DNA from: Alligator mississippiensis
Taxonomy: Eukaryota > Chordata > Crocodylia > Alligatoridae
Length of the DNA: 64,000 nucleotides
NCBI RefSeq assembly: GCF_030867095.1
Contig: NC_081835.1
Span: forward strand, 43,693,892-43,757,891
Direction: 5' to 3'
The position numbers were made by a program, and so were the translations under genes. This document shows, in pieces, positions 44,691 to 57,481 of the stretch. The number at the start of each line of letters is the position of its first letter. Position 1 is the stretch's first letter. The notes beneath the pieces were generated by a model. The model ran no database searches. It was not told the DNA's origin and saw nothing but the letters and a program-made list of their open reading frames with translations.

Positions 44691-47558
44691 TGTGGATACT
44701 GAAGACTGAGACACCTGGCTAGGATGGAATTTTTCAAGAGCAGAAAGTGCCAGAGCTGGAACTCCTGGATTCTCTCTGGCTCTAAACACTGGAACTGTTC
44801 CCCCAACCCAGGGCAGAAATAGAACCTAGGAATCCCACTGGTCTTTGGGGAGGTGGGTAGAGCAGGGCAGGGCAAGGGAAGGGAGGGAAGGAAACATTCT
44901 CTCCTGGGTTCCCTTGTCAAAGCCATCCCAGACCACTCTACCCCATGCTGCAGCCCTTGCTGGCCAAGGCTGTCTGTCAGGTACCTAAAGGCATGTTCAG
45001 GCAAATGCTGCCCTGCTGGTGGCCACAGGGATGGAGGGCCCAGAGCAGGGAGCTTCCTACTGGGCTGGGCTGGGCTCACAGTCCTGGTATAGTGAGGCTT
45101 GCTGCTCCCAAGCTGCCCCAAAGGCCTGGGTACAACCCCACCACCACATCCCAAGCACACAGCAAGCAGCACAAGCCACACAGGGCTCCCAAGGACTTGC
45201 AGTTCTCAGGCCCCACCAGAGACAGCTCTGCACCCAAGGCAGACCAGGAGACAGCAGGTGCTGCTGCAGTGAGGTTTCCCGGATTACATGGGGGAATCCC
45301 ACTCCTTCACAAGCAGGACATGCCATTCCTACCTCTCCTACTTGGGCCACAGTGCCAGAGGGTGCTCAGTAAACCAGCCAGGGGATCCCTGGGGATGCCA
45401 GAGACCTCCACTTAACCTGAACAGTTATTGGGAGGCATCACCCATGGCATCCAGGCACAGCCCTGCTCAATTTCTGGCCCTGAGCTGCCAGGGTATAGGA
45501 CCACACTGGAGAGAGGAGCAGAGCTCAGATCAAAGCTATTCATGGGGGTGGGGGAGGGGAATCTGGCCTCATGCATAGGCATAAACCCCCCTCAGGTTTA
45601 AAACTATCTGCATGAGATGGTGAAGCTACTCCATCCCTTTTAGCATCTCCTCCCTACAGTGACAGTCCAAAATCCCAGCTTTGCCTCAAGGGCTTGGCAT
45701 GGGCACTTCTCTCCTTCAGCTGTGACACCCTGGAGCTACTCCCCCCTGTCCTGCCCTAAACAGCATGGAGCTGGCTTGGGATCCCCTGCTTTGGCTGGCA
45801 AAGGAGTGTCCCAGATCCATCAGAAGTGCCCCCATTTGCCTCATGCCACTGTCCCCAGTCCCACAGAGGCCAGGGAGGAGCTCACTCTCTTCTCTCTGCA
45901 ACACTGGTGCTGCTGCCCTTCCACAGTGGGTGCCATGTCTGAGATTGCATTAGCACTCAGGCCTCTTGGCCAGGAAGGGCTTGATGTCCCCGCTAACCCT
46001 GCCTGGACAGGGAAGAACAGCACCAATGCCAAGGCACAGTCTGGCCCTTCCTGCCTGCCTTGCTGACAGCCCAGTCCTGGACCCCATCTGTTCCCCACCA
46101 CAGCCACTAGCTGGGCTGCGACTCCACCCTGCCACTGGCCTCTCTGGCTCCCTCTCTGCCCATGCTCTCTGACAGACTGCAGAGGGCGCTCTTGAATAGA
46201 ATGGGATTGACAGAGAGGGTTGGCAGAGAAACCAGATACTGTCCCATAGCTGAGACAAACCCAAGAACCCAAATGCACCCCAGCAAGCTAGGCTGAAAGA
46301 AGCAGACAGTAATGCCTAGAGGGAGAAATTCTGTGGGGCTCAGATTTGTATCTAAACAGAAACCCACAGTACTAAAAAAGGCCTCCAGGAGCAGGGCTCC
46401 CCTCCCACACTGCACAGGGGCAGTGCAAAACTCCTCCCTGCCTGTGGAAGCAGATCCATCCCATCCCTGTCCTAATGGCTGCCCCCCCACAAACAGTGGC
46501 ACATCAGGAGTCCCATCAAGGCTCTGCATGAGTCTCACATATTGCCTTAGCCACAGCGAGACAAAGTTAATTCAAGGACTGAACATTAGCACTGAACACC
46601 CCCAGCTGAGCTCCTGGTCTTACACAACTTACCAGTACTCATTCCATAAGGCTACAGCAGGGTCAGAAGTGAAGCGCAAGCAACCTGGCTCCTGAGCTCA
46701 TGCTGCCAAGCCCACACCGTGGGTACTAATGATCAGGTTTGCGTAAAGGAGAAGTCATGGCTGTTCCCATGAGATTAGACTGCAACAGCCCACAGCAGGG
46801 TGAAGACACAGACTGTGGTGCCCCTTTCAACATCTGTGCTTCCTCAAGGTGGCCAAGAATAGTGCAGTCTGAAACTCTTCCCACTCCTCCCCTCCCAGAC
46901 TGAAGGTGTGCAGCTGGGCCAGACATTACAGTATCTACCCACCTCAAACATGCCACCCACCTCTGCTCAAACAGCCAACTGCCTAGCATAGGAAGATCTC
47001 CCCCCACCACAACCATCCCCAGACATTTTAGGAACAGGGATCACTGGGATCACTTCCCTACCAAACAAGACTCTTCTGCACTGCCCAGGGCTGCTCTGTG
47101 GGAGGTCAATGCCAGAAAGCACCCTACTGGCAAGTGTGCTTAGATGTGGATACCTGTTCTGCAACCAGTACCACAAGCAGCAGCACCAGCCAAGCTAGTA
47201 GTGTTAGCCTGTGATGAGCCAGGAAGGCTTGCTTGGGGAAGAGAGCAGAAGCAGGGTGAAACCACTTGGCAGAGGCCTAGGTGTGGGTACTTTAAGAAAG
47301 GTGGTGAGAACCAGTTATTCCTCCCCAACCTTTTGTCATACCACATGGGGGCAAGGAGGGGACTGCTCTGAGTCCAGCCCTGTGATATATTCCACTGCCC
47401 CGGTGTATTAGACTGGGGTATAAAGTCAAGACATCAGAGAGGACATGAAACCCATCGTTATTGCCACACTAGAGTGCCCTGATGCCCAAGAAGCAGGGCT
47501 CCAGCAACAGCTGCCCAAGAGCATCATTGGCAAAGGAGGGATATGGGCACCTCCTCAC

Positions 47559-48543
47559 CTGACTCAGCATAGATATTGTGCGACTGTAGGTGGCCATGGT
47601 GTACACAAAGACAGGCAGGGAGTAGCCATCATGGTGCCGATGGGAGATCCTCATGGCCTCCATGACCCGCCAGTGCACAAACTTGCGCCCATTCTCAGAC
47701 GAGGCCAGCATCTGGTCCAGGTAGATGGAGGGGTAGAGGGCTGTGCTCTCCTTCCACAGCCAGGCCAGCTGGTCATTACGGCTCTTCTCTACATCTGGAC
47801 ACTGCCCTGTGTAGGTCTTCTGGTTTTTGCTGTAGTCATGGTTGTAGCAGTCTGGAAAGAGGTAGTAGCCCCACAGTTTCTTGGGTCGGTAGTTCTTGGC
47901 ATGCTGCAGGGTGCTGATCATGAACTTCTGGGCCGAGGTCTCGAATTCAAAGGTGGCCTCTTTGTTTACTCTGTCCTCTGGCCAGTCAGGATGGTTGGAC
48001 TTCACCAGCTGGCGGGAGGCTTGGCGATAGATGTCCTTGAGCTTCCAATTCCGGACCCAGATGGGTCGCCACTCCTCCCAGTCAATGACAGCCAGGCCTT
48101 CCCTGGTCTCCGAGCGAATGTATTTGTTGATGCCCTCAGGGAGCCGGTCTAAGTGATCCAGGATGCTGCTGTTCTGTGGGACCCCACCATTCACTGCCAC
48201 TCCCTGCGGAGTGTAGTAAGGATACAGACCCAGGCGTTCCTTGTAGAAGATGGTGATGTTCTGGTCCACAAAGCCCTCATTGGGCGTGGCATGGAGGTCA
48301 AAAAGGCTGAAATCCAGTTGGACCTTGAAGCGGGGCTTGCAGTCCTGGGTGGGCATGTTCCAGGCTACCAGGAAGGGCCTGCGTGTGAAGACTGGGGGGA
48401 AGGCTGGCTTCTCGTACCGCCCACAACAAGAGGCAACAGCCAGGAGTAGGAGCCATGGAACTGCCAGGGTGGAGCCTCTCCGCATTCTCTCTCGCTGGGC
48501 TGCTCTGTTGCAGGACAGCTTCAGGTCACAGCCAGATCAGAGC
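47559..48543 (-). CDS. HYAL2: HYAL2 first coding exon (signal peptide and catalytic domain)
   Basis: HYAL2 is a GPI-anchored cell-surface hyaluronidase that makes the first cuts in large hyaluronan. The ATG at 48,485 starts a signal peptide (MRRGSTLAVPWLLLLAVASC), and coding runs 309 codons to MLSQ before CAG|GTGAGG at 47,559. The catalytic AVIDWEEWRPIWVRNW has Asp and Glu near residues 135 and 137. NEGFVDQNITIFYKERLGLYP, GGVPQNSS, LWGYYLFPDCYNHDY and CPDVEKSRNDQLAWLW match HYAL2 closely. With exons 2 and 3 the protein is 474 residues (human 473) and intact. A good acceptor (ctcttgttcttag) puts the exon start at 48,543, so 58 bases of 5'UTR are included. The exon's 927 coding bases equal those of HYAL1 exon 1, a sign of tandem duplication. 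Confidence 0.96.
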
Positions 48544-48608
48544 CTAAGAACAAGAGACCAGCTGTTAGAGGGAAGGGGAAGGCTCACCCCTCCCCAGTCC
48601 TTCTAGAC

Positions 48609-48776
48609 CAGTGGTTTTCAACCTTTTTTCAAAAATTTTGAATGCAGCAACAGACGCTTTTGAACTGTACGTGTGGGTATTCACATGCTTTTGATTGATC
48701 GTAGTCATCTTTCGAAGACCCCTTAAACAGTCTGTGGACCCTCATGGGTCCATGGACCACACATAGAAAACCACTG
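48609..48776. mobile_element. hAT-type MITE in HYAL2 5' intron
   Basis: Ends CAGTGGTTTTCAACC and, in reverse, CAGTGGTTTTCTATG. Eight-base flanks ttctagac (48,601-48,608) and ctctagac (48,777-48,784) differ by one base. At 168 bases it encodes nothing. It lies within the leader intron, close to the CpG island. Confidence 0.88.
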
Positions 48777-49039
48777 CTCTAGACCAACAGTGCAGCCCCA
48801 CAAGCCTCGCTGCTGAGCGGTCCTGCTGCCAGGGCTGCGGCAGCAGGGGGCCCGTCAGCCTGGATCGGGGGTGGGGGCACCAAAGCCCAGAGCGGCCTGT
48901 TCCGCTCTGTGGATGCCCCTTGCTCCAGACCTGCGATCTCCAGTCCGGAGCTCCCCTCGCAGGCAACCCAACCACCATGGACTGTGGAAGGGCTGACGGG
49001 CCGTGGTACCCAGCTGTTTCTCTGCCCCTCACACCCAAC

Positions 49040-50450
49040 TCCTCCAAGTGCTACCGGTCTCCGCTCACCCTCCGAGACCGGGGTGGCGGCACTGCTGCAC
49101 AGAATGGGGTGCAGCAACGAGCCACCCTGGCAGCACCGGGTGGAGAACCTGGCATCTCTGCTGTTCCCAGCCGGACACCGGGACACTGCAGCTGCCTGCG
49201 GGGCTCAGCAGCCCGACCTGCTCGCCACCCCGCACCTGGCCCAGGCCACGGCCACGGCCAGCGGGACCAGGCTCGCGGGGCGGGCGACAGCGGGCAAGGA
49301 GCCCCCACCTACCGGGACACGTGCACGGCCCGGCCCAGGTCCGCCCCCTCCCGGGACGGGGGCAGGGCAGAGCCGGGCGGGCCACGGGCCCGAGGCTCAG
49401 CCCCGCCGGCGCCTCGCGGAGCCTTTGTTCCGGGCCGGCCGCGCACGGGGCAGCGGGCGCCACCGCTAGGGGAAGCGGCGGGCGAGGGCGGCTGCCGGCG
49501 GAGCAGGGCTCGCACAAAGCGCCCGCCCGCTGCACCGCCCCGGGCCCGGCGGCAGGAGGGGGTGGCCGTGGCTCACGCTCCCGCGCCTGCTGCAGCCCCC
49601 GAGCCGAGCCCGACCCGGCTCGTCCCGGCGCTCACCTCATAGCGCCCCGCCTCGAGCCCGGCCCGGCCGGCGCCGCCGCTCTTAAAGGGCCGCGCGGCCC
49701 CCGCCCCGCCCGCCCCCCCGCGCGGCTGCGCCCTGCACACGGCGGGCGGGGCGGTCGCGGCACCGGAGCCACTTCTGCGGCCGGAGCTGGGATTCCCCTA
49801 CCCAGGGCTCAGCGCCGCTTTCCTCGCGCGGGGCCGTGCTCGGCTGCGGTTCCCCGCAGCTGAAGCGAAGCCCCAGGGCGGCGGCCGGGGCGCGGGGCGA
49901 TGCACGTGGCTTGGCCGGGCCCCCGCGAGGGGCGCACGAACCGGGGCCCCAGCGCATGAGCCGGTCCCCGGGGGCCCGGGCGGGGCCGCAGGGACGGAGG
50001 CGGCTTGGGAGCAGAGCGCCGGGGCTGCTACTGCCGCCGGCCCGGGGGCGCGGGCAGCTCCGCCTGGCGCCCTCCTGCCCCGCGCGCAGGGGGCCGCGGC
50101 CGCCCCGCTTTGTTCCCGCTCCACGCGCGGCTCCAGAGGGGCAGGGCGAGTCCCGGATGGCAGCGGCCCCCGGGCCCAGCCCCGCTGCCCCCCGCGCGGC
50201 GCCACTGAGCGGGCAGCGCCTCCCTGGGGCCGGCGGAAGCTGGAGCTGTCCCGGAGCAGGAGGCGGGAGTTGCCATCGGGAACTCGGCCTCAGCCCCGCG
50301 CCCGCCCTCGCCCTGCCGCCGCCCCGGCTCCCGCGCCTGGCTCCGGCAGAGAGTCCGCGCCCGGAGCCAGCCCGGCCGCCTGCAGAACCGCCCGCACTGC
50401 CCGCAACATGCCCCTGGCATGGGCCCGCGGTGCTGGCGCTGGGAACGGTC
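49040..50450 (-). promoter_or_regulatory. CpG island, HYAL2 promoter and noncoding first exon
   Basis: A long CpG-rich block upstream of HYAL2. On the minus strand a TTTAAG TATA-like element lies at about 49,680-49,685, and a GAG|GTGAGC donor lies at 49,636/49,635. This donor could join the acceptor at 48,544, giving a short noncoding first exon ending at 49,636. Several CCCGCC/GC-box clusters surround it. The donor-acceptor pairing is an inference. The island is large enough to hold a second, divergent start, but no second gene is recognised. Confidence 0.7.
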
Positions 50451-53400
50451 CCGGAGCCAGGACAGAGCCAGCCCTTCCCTTGGCACCGGCCACAGCCCTG
50501 CTGGTTCCCAACCTTGTCTGCCTGCTGCTCTACTTTGGCCCTGGCCTGGTCCAAACCCCAGCGCCCCACTTCAGAGAGGGCTTCCAGGGTCACTGCTCTG
50601 GCCCAAAAGCTCCTGGCCGTGGGACAGGTGGCATGAAGAACCTGCCTGGCTGAGCCATGTCAAGAGCATGAGGAAGGGGACGAGGGGTAGATGACCTGGC
50701 ATGAGGGAAGTGGTGTATGGAGCAGGTGCCCACCCTAAACTAAGGCCGGCTAGCTGATGGGGGGGCAGGCCCGAGACGGGACATATTCCAGTCTGTGCTG
50801 AGCCTCAGCCATGGATCTACCCACCCACCCCACTTTTTAAGCTTTGCCTCCTGCCCTTGGTGTATGGCATTGTGGTAGGGCCCAGAGGGGTGGGTTAGGA
50901 CAGCTGAGAGATGCTGATAGTGCCCATGCCTCTGCCAGCACTGCTGTCCAACTGGCAGAGAGAGGATTTCATACATGCCGAGGGCTGACCAAGTCAGTGA
51001 GATGGCAAGGAGGTATTAAAGCAGCTTCTGGGGCTAGATACAATGTGTTAGCGTTTGGCATTTCTTCTAGTGTGCCCTTGGCACATTGCGGCACCCCTAT
51101 GGAGAATCTGGGAATCAGGGCAGTACTGCTATATAGGGAATAATGGGCACCTGAGGCCCAAATTAGTAAAATGGCTTGCCTAAATTCAGAATGAGTCTGT
51201 GGTACAGATGAGAATAGAATCCAGGAGTCCTGACTCCTTATTCTTTTCTTTAATCACAAGCTTCCACTGCTAGGAAGAAAACCCAGGAATCCAAGCTCCC
51301 ACCCTCCTGCTTTCAATGTTAGACCCCATGTCCCTGCCACAGCTGGGGCTACAACCCCAGAGTCCTGGCTCCCTGTGTCACCACAGTCCCTTCTCTGTGT
51401 GCTCCTTCCTCATGCTGGATCTGCCACAACCATTACTCTGTGCATGAGATGCTCAGTTTTTCTGCCTATAAAACAGGTCCCTTCTTGGTACCCATGGAAA
51501 AAAGGACTCACCCACCTGCTTTGGCTTTGTGTGCCTCCGGGTGAGCAGCGTGACAGCAGCACTGCAGGAACAATGAAGAGCAGGGGACAGAGAGCTTGGG
51601 CCTGGCTCTACCAGGATGGCCCCTCCTTGGATGGCTGCACTCAGAGGAGGAAGGAAAGGAGGGAAAGAAATGAATGAAGCAGAGGGAAGGGGAGGGGAGT
51701 GACCCAGCCAGCAGATCGTCTATCAGTCCGGAGGACTTGGTATCCTTCTGCAATGATCTGATCAAGAGTCCGTGATTCCAGAGGCAATTGCACTCTCTGA
51801 GTGTCTTGCCTCCCAGTTTCTCTCTCTGTTGTTCTCAGATCTCCTTCCTCGCTCCTGTCTGAAGCTTGTGCCCTCTCTCCACCCCAGGGAAATAAATGCT
51901 TCCCAGGTCTTGCCTGTCCTGCTGCAGCTATCCTATGTGCCTTCATTTGTGCCCACCCCTTCTCCTCCCATGACTCCCCCAGCTTGGAAGGCCTTTCTCC
52001 CGGAACTAAGCCTCATTTCCTGCTGGCAAATGGAAAGGGAAGCTCTGTGGTCCCTGCCCAGCAACCACAAGGCCTCAGAGCGCTCCAAGGTGGAAGGGAG
52101 GATAGCTCGGAGGTCAGCGAAGGTACATCTCCAGCAGACTGTGCTGGGGGGTGGATCTTCATGTAGCCCCAATAGTGAGGCACTCTCCACCCACAGTGGT
52201 CTGTAATTGCTGTGGTGCCATAATACAAGGCAGGACACTGCCTCTGTGCCTGACGCCAGCTCATTGCCAGGACCTCTGCCCAGCAGATGAGGCAAGATCA
52301 GGGATAAACAAGAGCTAAAACAGCCTGAAATAAAAGACCTCAAAACTGCTTTCTAAGGTGAGGAAAATGCAGCTGTTCTGGGTACCCCATCCACACATAG
52401 GGGAGTCAGCAGGGGAGCCCTTTCCAAGAAACCACTGAATTAGATCCATAGAGCCTGTGTGATGAGACCCTAAGTGGGGCTTGAGGCTGGAGCTACTAGT
52501 GACTCCAGGGGAAGGCACCCTATAAAGGCTCCATTACTGGGTAAAGCTGTGCAGCATGGGGGATCCAAGATACCTCCTGCCATGTGAGGCAGTGCTGTGA
52601 CAGTCACCATGAAAACTCTCGTGATCCTGAATGAAGGGCACCTCCCAGAGCCAATTTGCCAGCTGACTTAATGACAGCAGCTCTATTTACGAGAATCTGA
52701 GCACAGCACATTCTCCTTTTAGTCACAAGGTTATAATAGCAGCAGACAGCAGAACCAAGGAATCAGTTACCCACTCCTGGGGGGCAGGGGGAGGCTGCTT
52801 CCATCTATATCACGTCCTTCACTGTGCCTTGTCCTATAGGGTCCTACATTTATGCCCAGCCAGCCTTTGTGCATACATAGACTTCATCTGACATCGATTT
52901 CCCGCTGGATCCAGTCAAGGACCCTTCCTGTTATCCAGGCTAGCCAATCACTTTTTGGCTGTGTTTATTTCTAACATGGTTCCAAGGATCAGTAGGACAG
53001 TCCCTTATTCCAGGGACATCCCGTGTCTCAACATGTTGAGCACCACTCTCTGTTTTGTCTTTGCCATGCACAGCACCATTTGGGCTAAATAGGCATTGTG
53101 GGAGCTACTGCCTATCATGCCTGGTGAAGGTGAACTACATCTCTTGCTCTAAACACCCAAGGGGGCTGGCAGCCTGGTTCAGCTGAGACTACCTACCTTT
53201 CCTTCTTAAAACAGTGATGAGAACTTACACATCTACCAGAGAAACCTACCATGCCAGGCAGCTCAGGCACACGGCACTTCTCTGCACTGCCACCTCCTGC
53301 ACTTCAAGCAAAATAGTGTCACTGTGCAGTTCTATAGTTGGGGCAATTAACACCATGGAGTGGCAGTCTGCAGGCATGCTAACTAGGCCATCTGGGATGC

Positions 53401-53815
53401 TGTACATGTGGCTGCAATGCTTTCAGTTTAGAAAGAGATACCAAGGTGAAAAAGGTATTACTGCTGGGGATGGTAAGTTCACTGCATGGGTGCAGTTTCT
53501 GCCCACATATGCATAAGCACCCACACAGCCACTAAGAACATGGGTCAGTTCCCATTACCCTTACTCATGTGATAGCCAACACCCTTCCATCCCTACATGG
53601 CACCAAGGAGCAGCTCTGACGTGGCACACAACCTGCAGCCCTGGTTATGAGTGTTTTGTATCTGCTCACTCTTTTCTGGATGGTTCTGCTTCCCTCAAAA
53701 GATTCTATGAATCTTAATCTTTCTCTTTCCATGTCCTGGTCCCTCTCATTCCAGCCTGGCTGGAGAGCACTCTCTGCTTTGGCTGAGGATGAAGGAGTCA
53801 CACTTGGAGCTGCAT
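50451..53815. other. Intergenic stretch right of HYAL2
   Basis: No gene recognised. Motifs of TUSC2, the next gene in mammals, were looked for and not seen. Apart from the MIR-like pieces near 51.1-51.4 kb it is unassigned. Confidence 0.45.
51138..51250 (+). repeat. MIR-like (CORE-SINE) remnant
   Basis: 'aaaatggcttgcctaaattc', 'gagaatagaatccaggagtc' and 'ctgactccttattcttttct' follow the tail half of a MIR-type SINE. A second similar piece ('aaacccaggaatccaagctc', 'cagagtcctggctccc') lies just to the right, up to about 51,385. Confidence 0.6.
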
Positions 53816-53820
53816 TTGTA

Positions 53821-56155
53821 GATTCATAGATTCATAGATGTAGGGCCGGAGGGCACCTGAGCAGATCATCAAGTCTGCCCCCCTGCCCTGGGCAGGAATG
53901 AATACTAGGCTCATATGACCCCTAGTTAGTTTAAGCTCAAATGACCCCAGCTAGGTAGTTATCAAGCCTCCTTTTAAAGACCTCTAAGGTAGGAGCCAGC
54001 ACCACTTCCCTTGGAAGCTGGTTCCAGATCCTGGCTGCCCTGACTGTGAAGTAGTGCCTCCTGATGTCTAGCCTGAACCTGCTCTCAGTCAACTTGTGGC
54101 TGTTATTCCTTGTTACTCCAGGGAGCACTCGGGAGGACAGGGTCTCACCCATTCCCCTCTGGTCCCCCCTGGTAAGTTTATAGACAGCCACTAGATCCCC
54201 TCTCAGCTTTCTCTTGTGAAGGCTGAACAGGTCCAGGTCCCGTAGCCCCTTCTTGTAGGGTCTGCTCTGCTGCCCCTGATCATGCAAGTGGCCCTCCTTT
54301 GGACCCTCTCGATGCTGTCCACATCCCTCCTGAAGTGCGGCGCCCAGAACTGGACACAGTACTCCAACTGTGGTCTGACCAGTGTTGCATAGAGGGGGAG
54401 GATCACCTCCTTGGACCTGCTCGTGATGCAGCTGTGGATACTTGACAAGGTGCGGTTAGCCTTGCTGACCGCATCCTCACATTGGCGGCCCATGTTTATT
54501 TTAGAATCGATAATGACTCCAAGATCTCTTTCTGCCTCTGTGCTTTCAAGAAGGGAATTCCCCAGCCTATAGGTATGCTGCTGGTTCTTCCTGCCCAAGT
54601 GCAGTACCCTGCACTTGTCAGTATTGAATCCCATCCTATTCACATTCGCCCACCCCTGTAACCTGTCCAGGTCCAGTTGTATCCTGTCTCTCCCTTCTAG
54701 CATGCCCACCTCACCCCAAATCTTGGTGTCATCAGCGAATTTGAACAAGGTGCTTTTCAACCCCTTATCCAAGTCGCTGCTAAAGAAATTGAACAGTATG
54801 GGCCTGAGGACCGAGTCCTGGGGGACTCCACTGCCCACCTCCGTCCAGGTCGAATACGACCCATCCACCACCACTCTCTGGGTGTGGCCCCCTATCCAAT
54901 TTGCGACCCATCTGACTGTGTAGGCATCAGTGCCGCAGTCACCTAGCTTTTTAATGAGAATGGGGTGGGAGACAGCATCAAAGGCCTTCCTGAAGTCCAG
55001 GAAGACTACATCCACCACGATACCTGCATCCAACGATTTTGTGACCTGATCATAGAAGGCTATCAGGTTGGTCTGACAGGACCTGCCCTTAATGAACCCA
55101 TGCTGGTTGCCCTTGAGCATCCTTCCCCCTGCTGGTCCCTCCCAGATGTGTTCCTGGATAATTTTTTCAAAGAGCTTCCCCAGGACCAAAGTAAGACTAG
55201 CAGGCCTATAGTTGCCTGGGTCCTCCCTCCTCCCTTTTTTGAAAATGGGGACCACATTGGCCTTCTTCCAGTCTTCTGGCACCTGGCCAGAGCACCATGA
55301 GTGCTCGTAAAGCCATGCCAGGGGCCCCGCGATGACCCCTGCCAATTCCCTCAGCACCCTAGGGTGGAGAGCATCTGGACCTGCTGATTTGAATACGTTC
55401 AGCCCCTCCAGAAGTTCCCTAACTCAGTCCTCCCTGACCCTAGGCCTGGCAGAGTCACTACTGAGTCTGTCCTGAATCCTGGTTGGGAAGAAGTCCCGGT
55501 CCCTGCTCAGAAAAATGGAGGCAAAGTATTTGTTAAAAAAGGTCTGCTTTTTTGTCTGGTGCAACCACCAGATTGCCAAGCGTATCCTGCAGAGGCCCCA
55601 TGTTGCCTGGTGCCTTCTTTTTACTCCCTATGTATTTATAAAAAGGACTTTTTGTTGTCCTTGATCCTTGTTGCTAGCCCTGGTTCTGTCTCCACCTTAG
55701 CCTTCCTAACAGCCTCCCTACCGACTCTTGCTATGGTTGTATAATCCTCTTTGGTGATAGCCCCGCCTTTCACTGGATGTACGCCTCCTTTTTGGCTTTC
55801 AGACATTCCTGAATGCCTTTGGTGAACCAAGGGGGCTTTTGAGCACTCTTGCCCCCTTTGACCCGCATTGGGACTGTCACCCCTTGGGCTCGGAGGATCG
55901 TCTCCTTAAGAAACGACCACTTGTCTTGGACACCTAGTTCCCCTACTCTCCGGGACTGCAATGCCTTTCCTACCAATCTCCTCAACTCGTTGAAGTCAGT
56001 CCTCCTGAAGTCAAGGGCTACTGCCTTGCTGCAGGGCCTTGACACCCTGCGCTGAATAGTGAATTCCAGTAGGCAATGATCGCTATCACCCAGGTGGTCA
56101 AGGATCTGGAGTCCCCTCACCAGGTTGTCGCCTCCATTCGAGTCCTCCAAAGAGG
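53821..56155 (-). mobile_element. CR1 LINE, long copy from endonuclease end to 3' tail
   Basis: The 3' terminus at 53,821 has repeated ATTCATAGA then 'gtagggccggagggcacc'. Minus frames carry, in CR1 order, HLGDSDHCLLEFTIQRR (56,150-55,770), the linker TKEDYTTIARVGREAVRKAK (55,830-55,636), and a 384-codon polymerase frame (55,357-54,203) with VPIFKKGRREDPGNYRPASL, FLDFRKAFDAVSH, FADDTKIWG and LPLYATLVRPQLEYC. A last frame ends LDNYLAGVI (54,287-53,937). A few frame breaks separate them. It belongs to the same subfamily as the copy at 28.8-31.5 kb. Confidence 0.95.
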
Positions 56156-56159
56156 ACCA

Positions 56160-57480
56160 CTAAGTAGCTGGCCTGGATCAGCAGCTCAGCTTACCTGCTT
56201 ATGCTTGTGAAAGCTGATTCCCCTCACTACATTGGGACTGGAACAGTGGTTCCTGGCCTGTTCTCTGTGATGCACTTTCAGGGTTTCCATGGAGCCGTGC
56301 CAGGTCACAAGGGCACTGGTGCACCTTTTCAGTCCCATAAAAGAAACTAACAATACACAAAGACTTTCCTATTACTTTTACACAAAGCCATCCTGAAGCT
56401 GCTGTGGAGATGTTATGCAGTCACCACAACAGGTGGAGGAGATATCCCAGAGCAAAGTGTTGCTCTAAGAAATGGGCCACAAGATGGGGAATGCAGGCAT
56501 AAACTGAGACTAGCCCAAAAATGTGCAAGATCCTAGGAATAGACTAGAGCTTTGAGCTGTGTCCTGAATTGGCTTAAGGAACTTGGGACCCTCAATCCAT
56601 GCCTCAGGCTACTTGGGACTGGTGGGACTCTGCATGGGGCAGCCACAGGTATATCCAGATCTGCTCAGGACTTGGTGCAGGAGAAGGAAAAATAGCTAGA
56701 ACTCTGCAACAGCAGAGTTGTTTCACCTCTTTCCAAATCACACACTTTAATCACATAACGGTCAGGGTGAAGTGGAGTCCCCCAAAGAAGATTCTGTTGT
56801 TAGCTATGTGCGAGCTGCTGGGAATCGCTCTTCTGGTTGGGGGAAGTAAGGGTTGTGCAAAGGCTAACACAGGCCGACTGTTTCCAGGACTGCCCAGTAG
56901 AACCAGGTGTGGCTGAGGGATGCCTGATGCTTTGGAGGCAGCCTGGCTGCAGACCCTGTGAATCCCAGCCTTGGGGAAACATCTCAGCCCTGAGGCAGGA
57001 TTTCCTCTGCTGACTGTATAAGGCAGCAGCTGCTATCAGTTCTTCAGGCCCTCATCTTTCCTGTCCCAAGGAGGTGACACTGCAACTTTGTAGAAGCAGG
57101 AGAGATACAGGAAGGGTTTCCTGCTGGTGACATCTGTGGGCTGAGAAGCAGTCCCCTGAGGGGAGTTGTGCAGGCACTATTAGGAATGAAGGAATAGCAT
57201 TCAAAGGCCAGGAACAGAGACTGGTGGCAGCTGGCCGGGCCTGGACTTAGAATGAGTCTGGTGGGACCAGCAGGGCCTGTCCAGGGCAAATGTCAAGGTC
57301 CCACAACACTCAGGGGGCAAGGAAAAGTGTTCATCTTCCTCAGAGGCTGGGAGTGAGGTGGCTGTCATCCAAGAAGCTGCCCTGCCCCCCCTCACAAAGC
57401 CAGTAAGGGCCCCATCAAGCAGCCCTCTATTCTACATGTTGCTGTCCTCCTATTGCACTCAGGGAGAATCTGCCCCCACC
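56160..57480. other. Gene-free stretch
   Basis: No gene recognised. A CAGTGGTTCCTGGCC sequence at 56,244 resembles a hAT terminus, but no partner end was found. Confidence 0.4.
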
Positions 57481-57481
57481 T

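Larger units (their letters stand above)
43362..47558 (-). other. HYAL2 intron 1
   Basis: A large intron between coding exons 2 and 1. It holds an inverted Penelope-type repeat (43,716-43,831), an (AC)14 microsatellite and a possible MIR-like piece near 44,755-44,850 ('aaatagaacctaggaatccc'). No other gene is recognised. By comparison the same intron in mammals is short, so it has been expanded here. Confidence 0.75.

Noticed and set aside
47445-48152. Plus-strand 235-codon frame opposite HYAL2
   Set aside because: It is the antisense shadow of HYAL2 exon 1; all conservation is in the minus-strand reading.
49003-50653. Several 200-300 codon frames in the 49-50.6 kb CpG island
   Set aside because: They have the same compositional cause, lie on both strands at once and carry no recognisable domain.
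56244-56420. Possible hAT element starting CAGTGGTTCCTGGCC
   Set aside because: No matching right terminus or target duplication was found.
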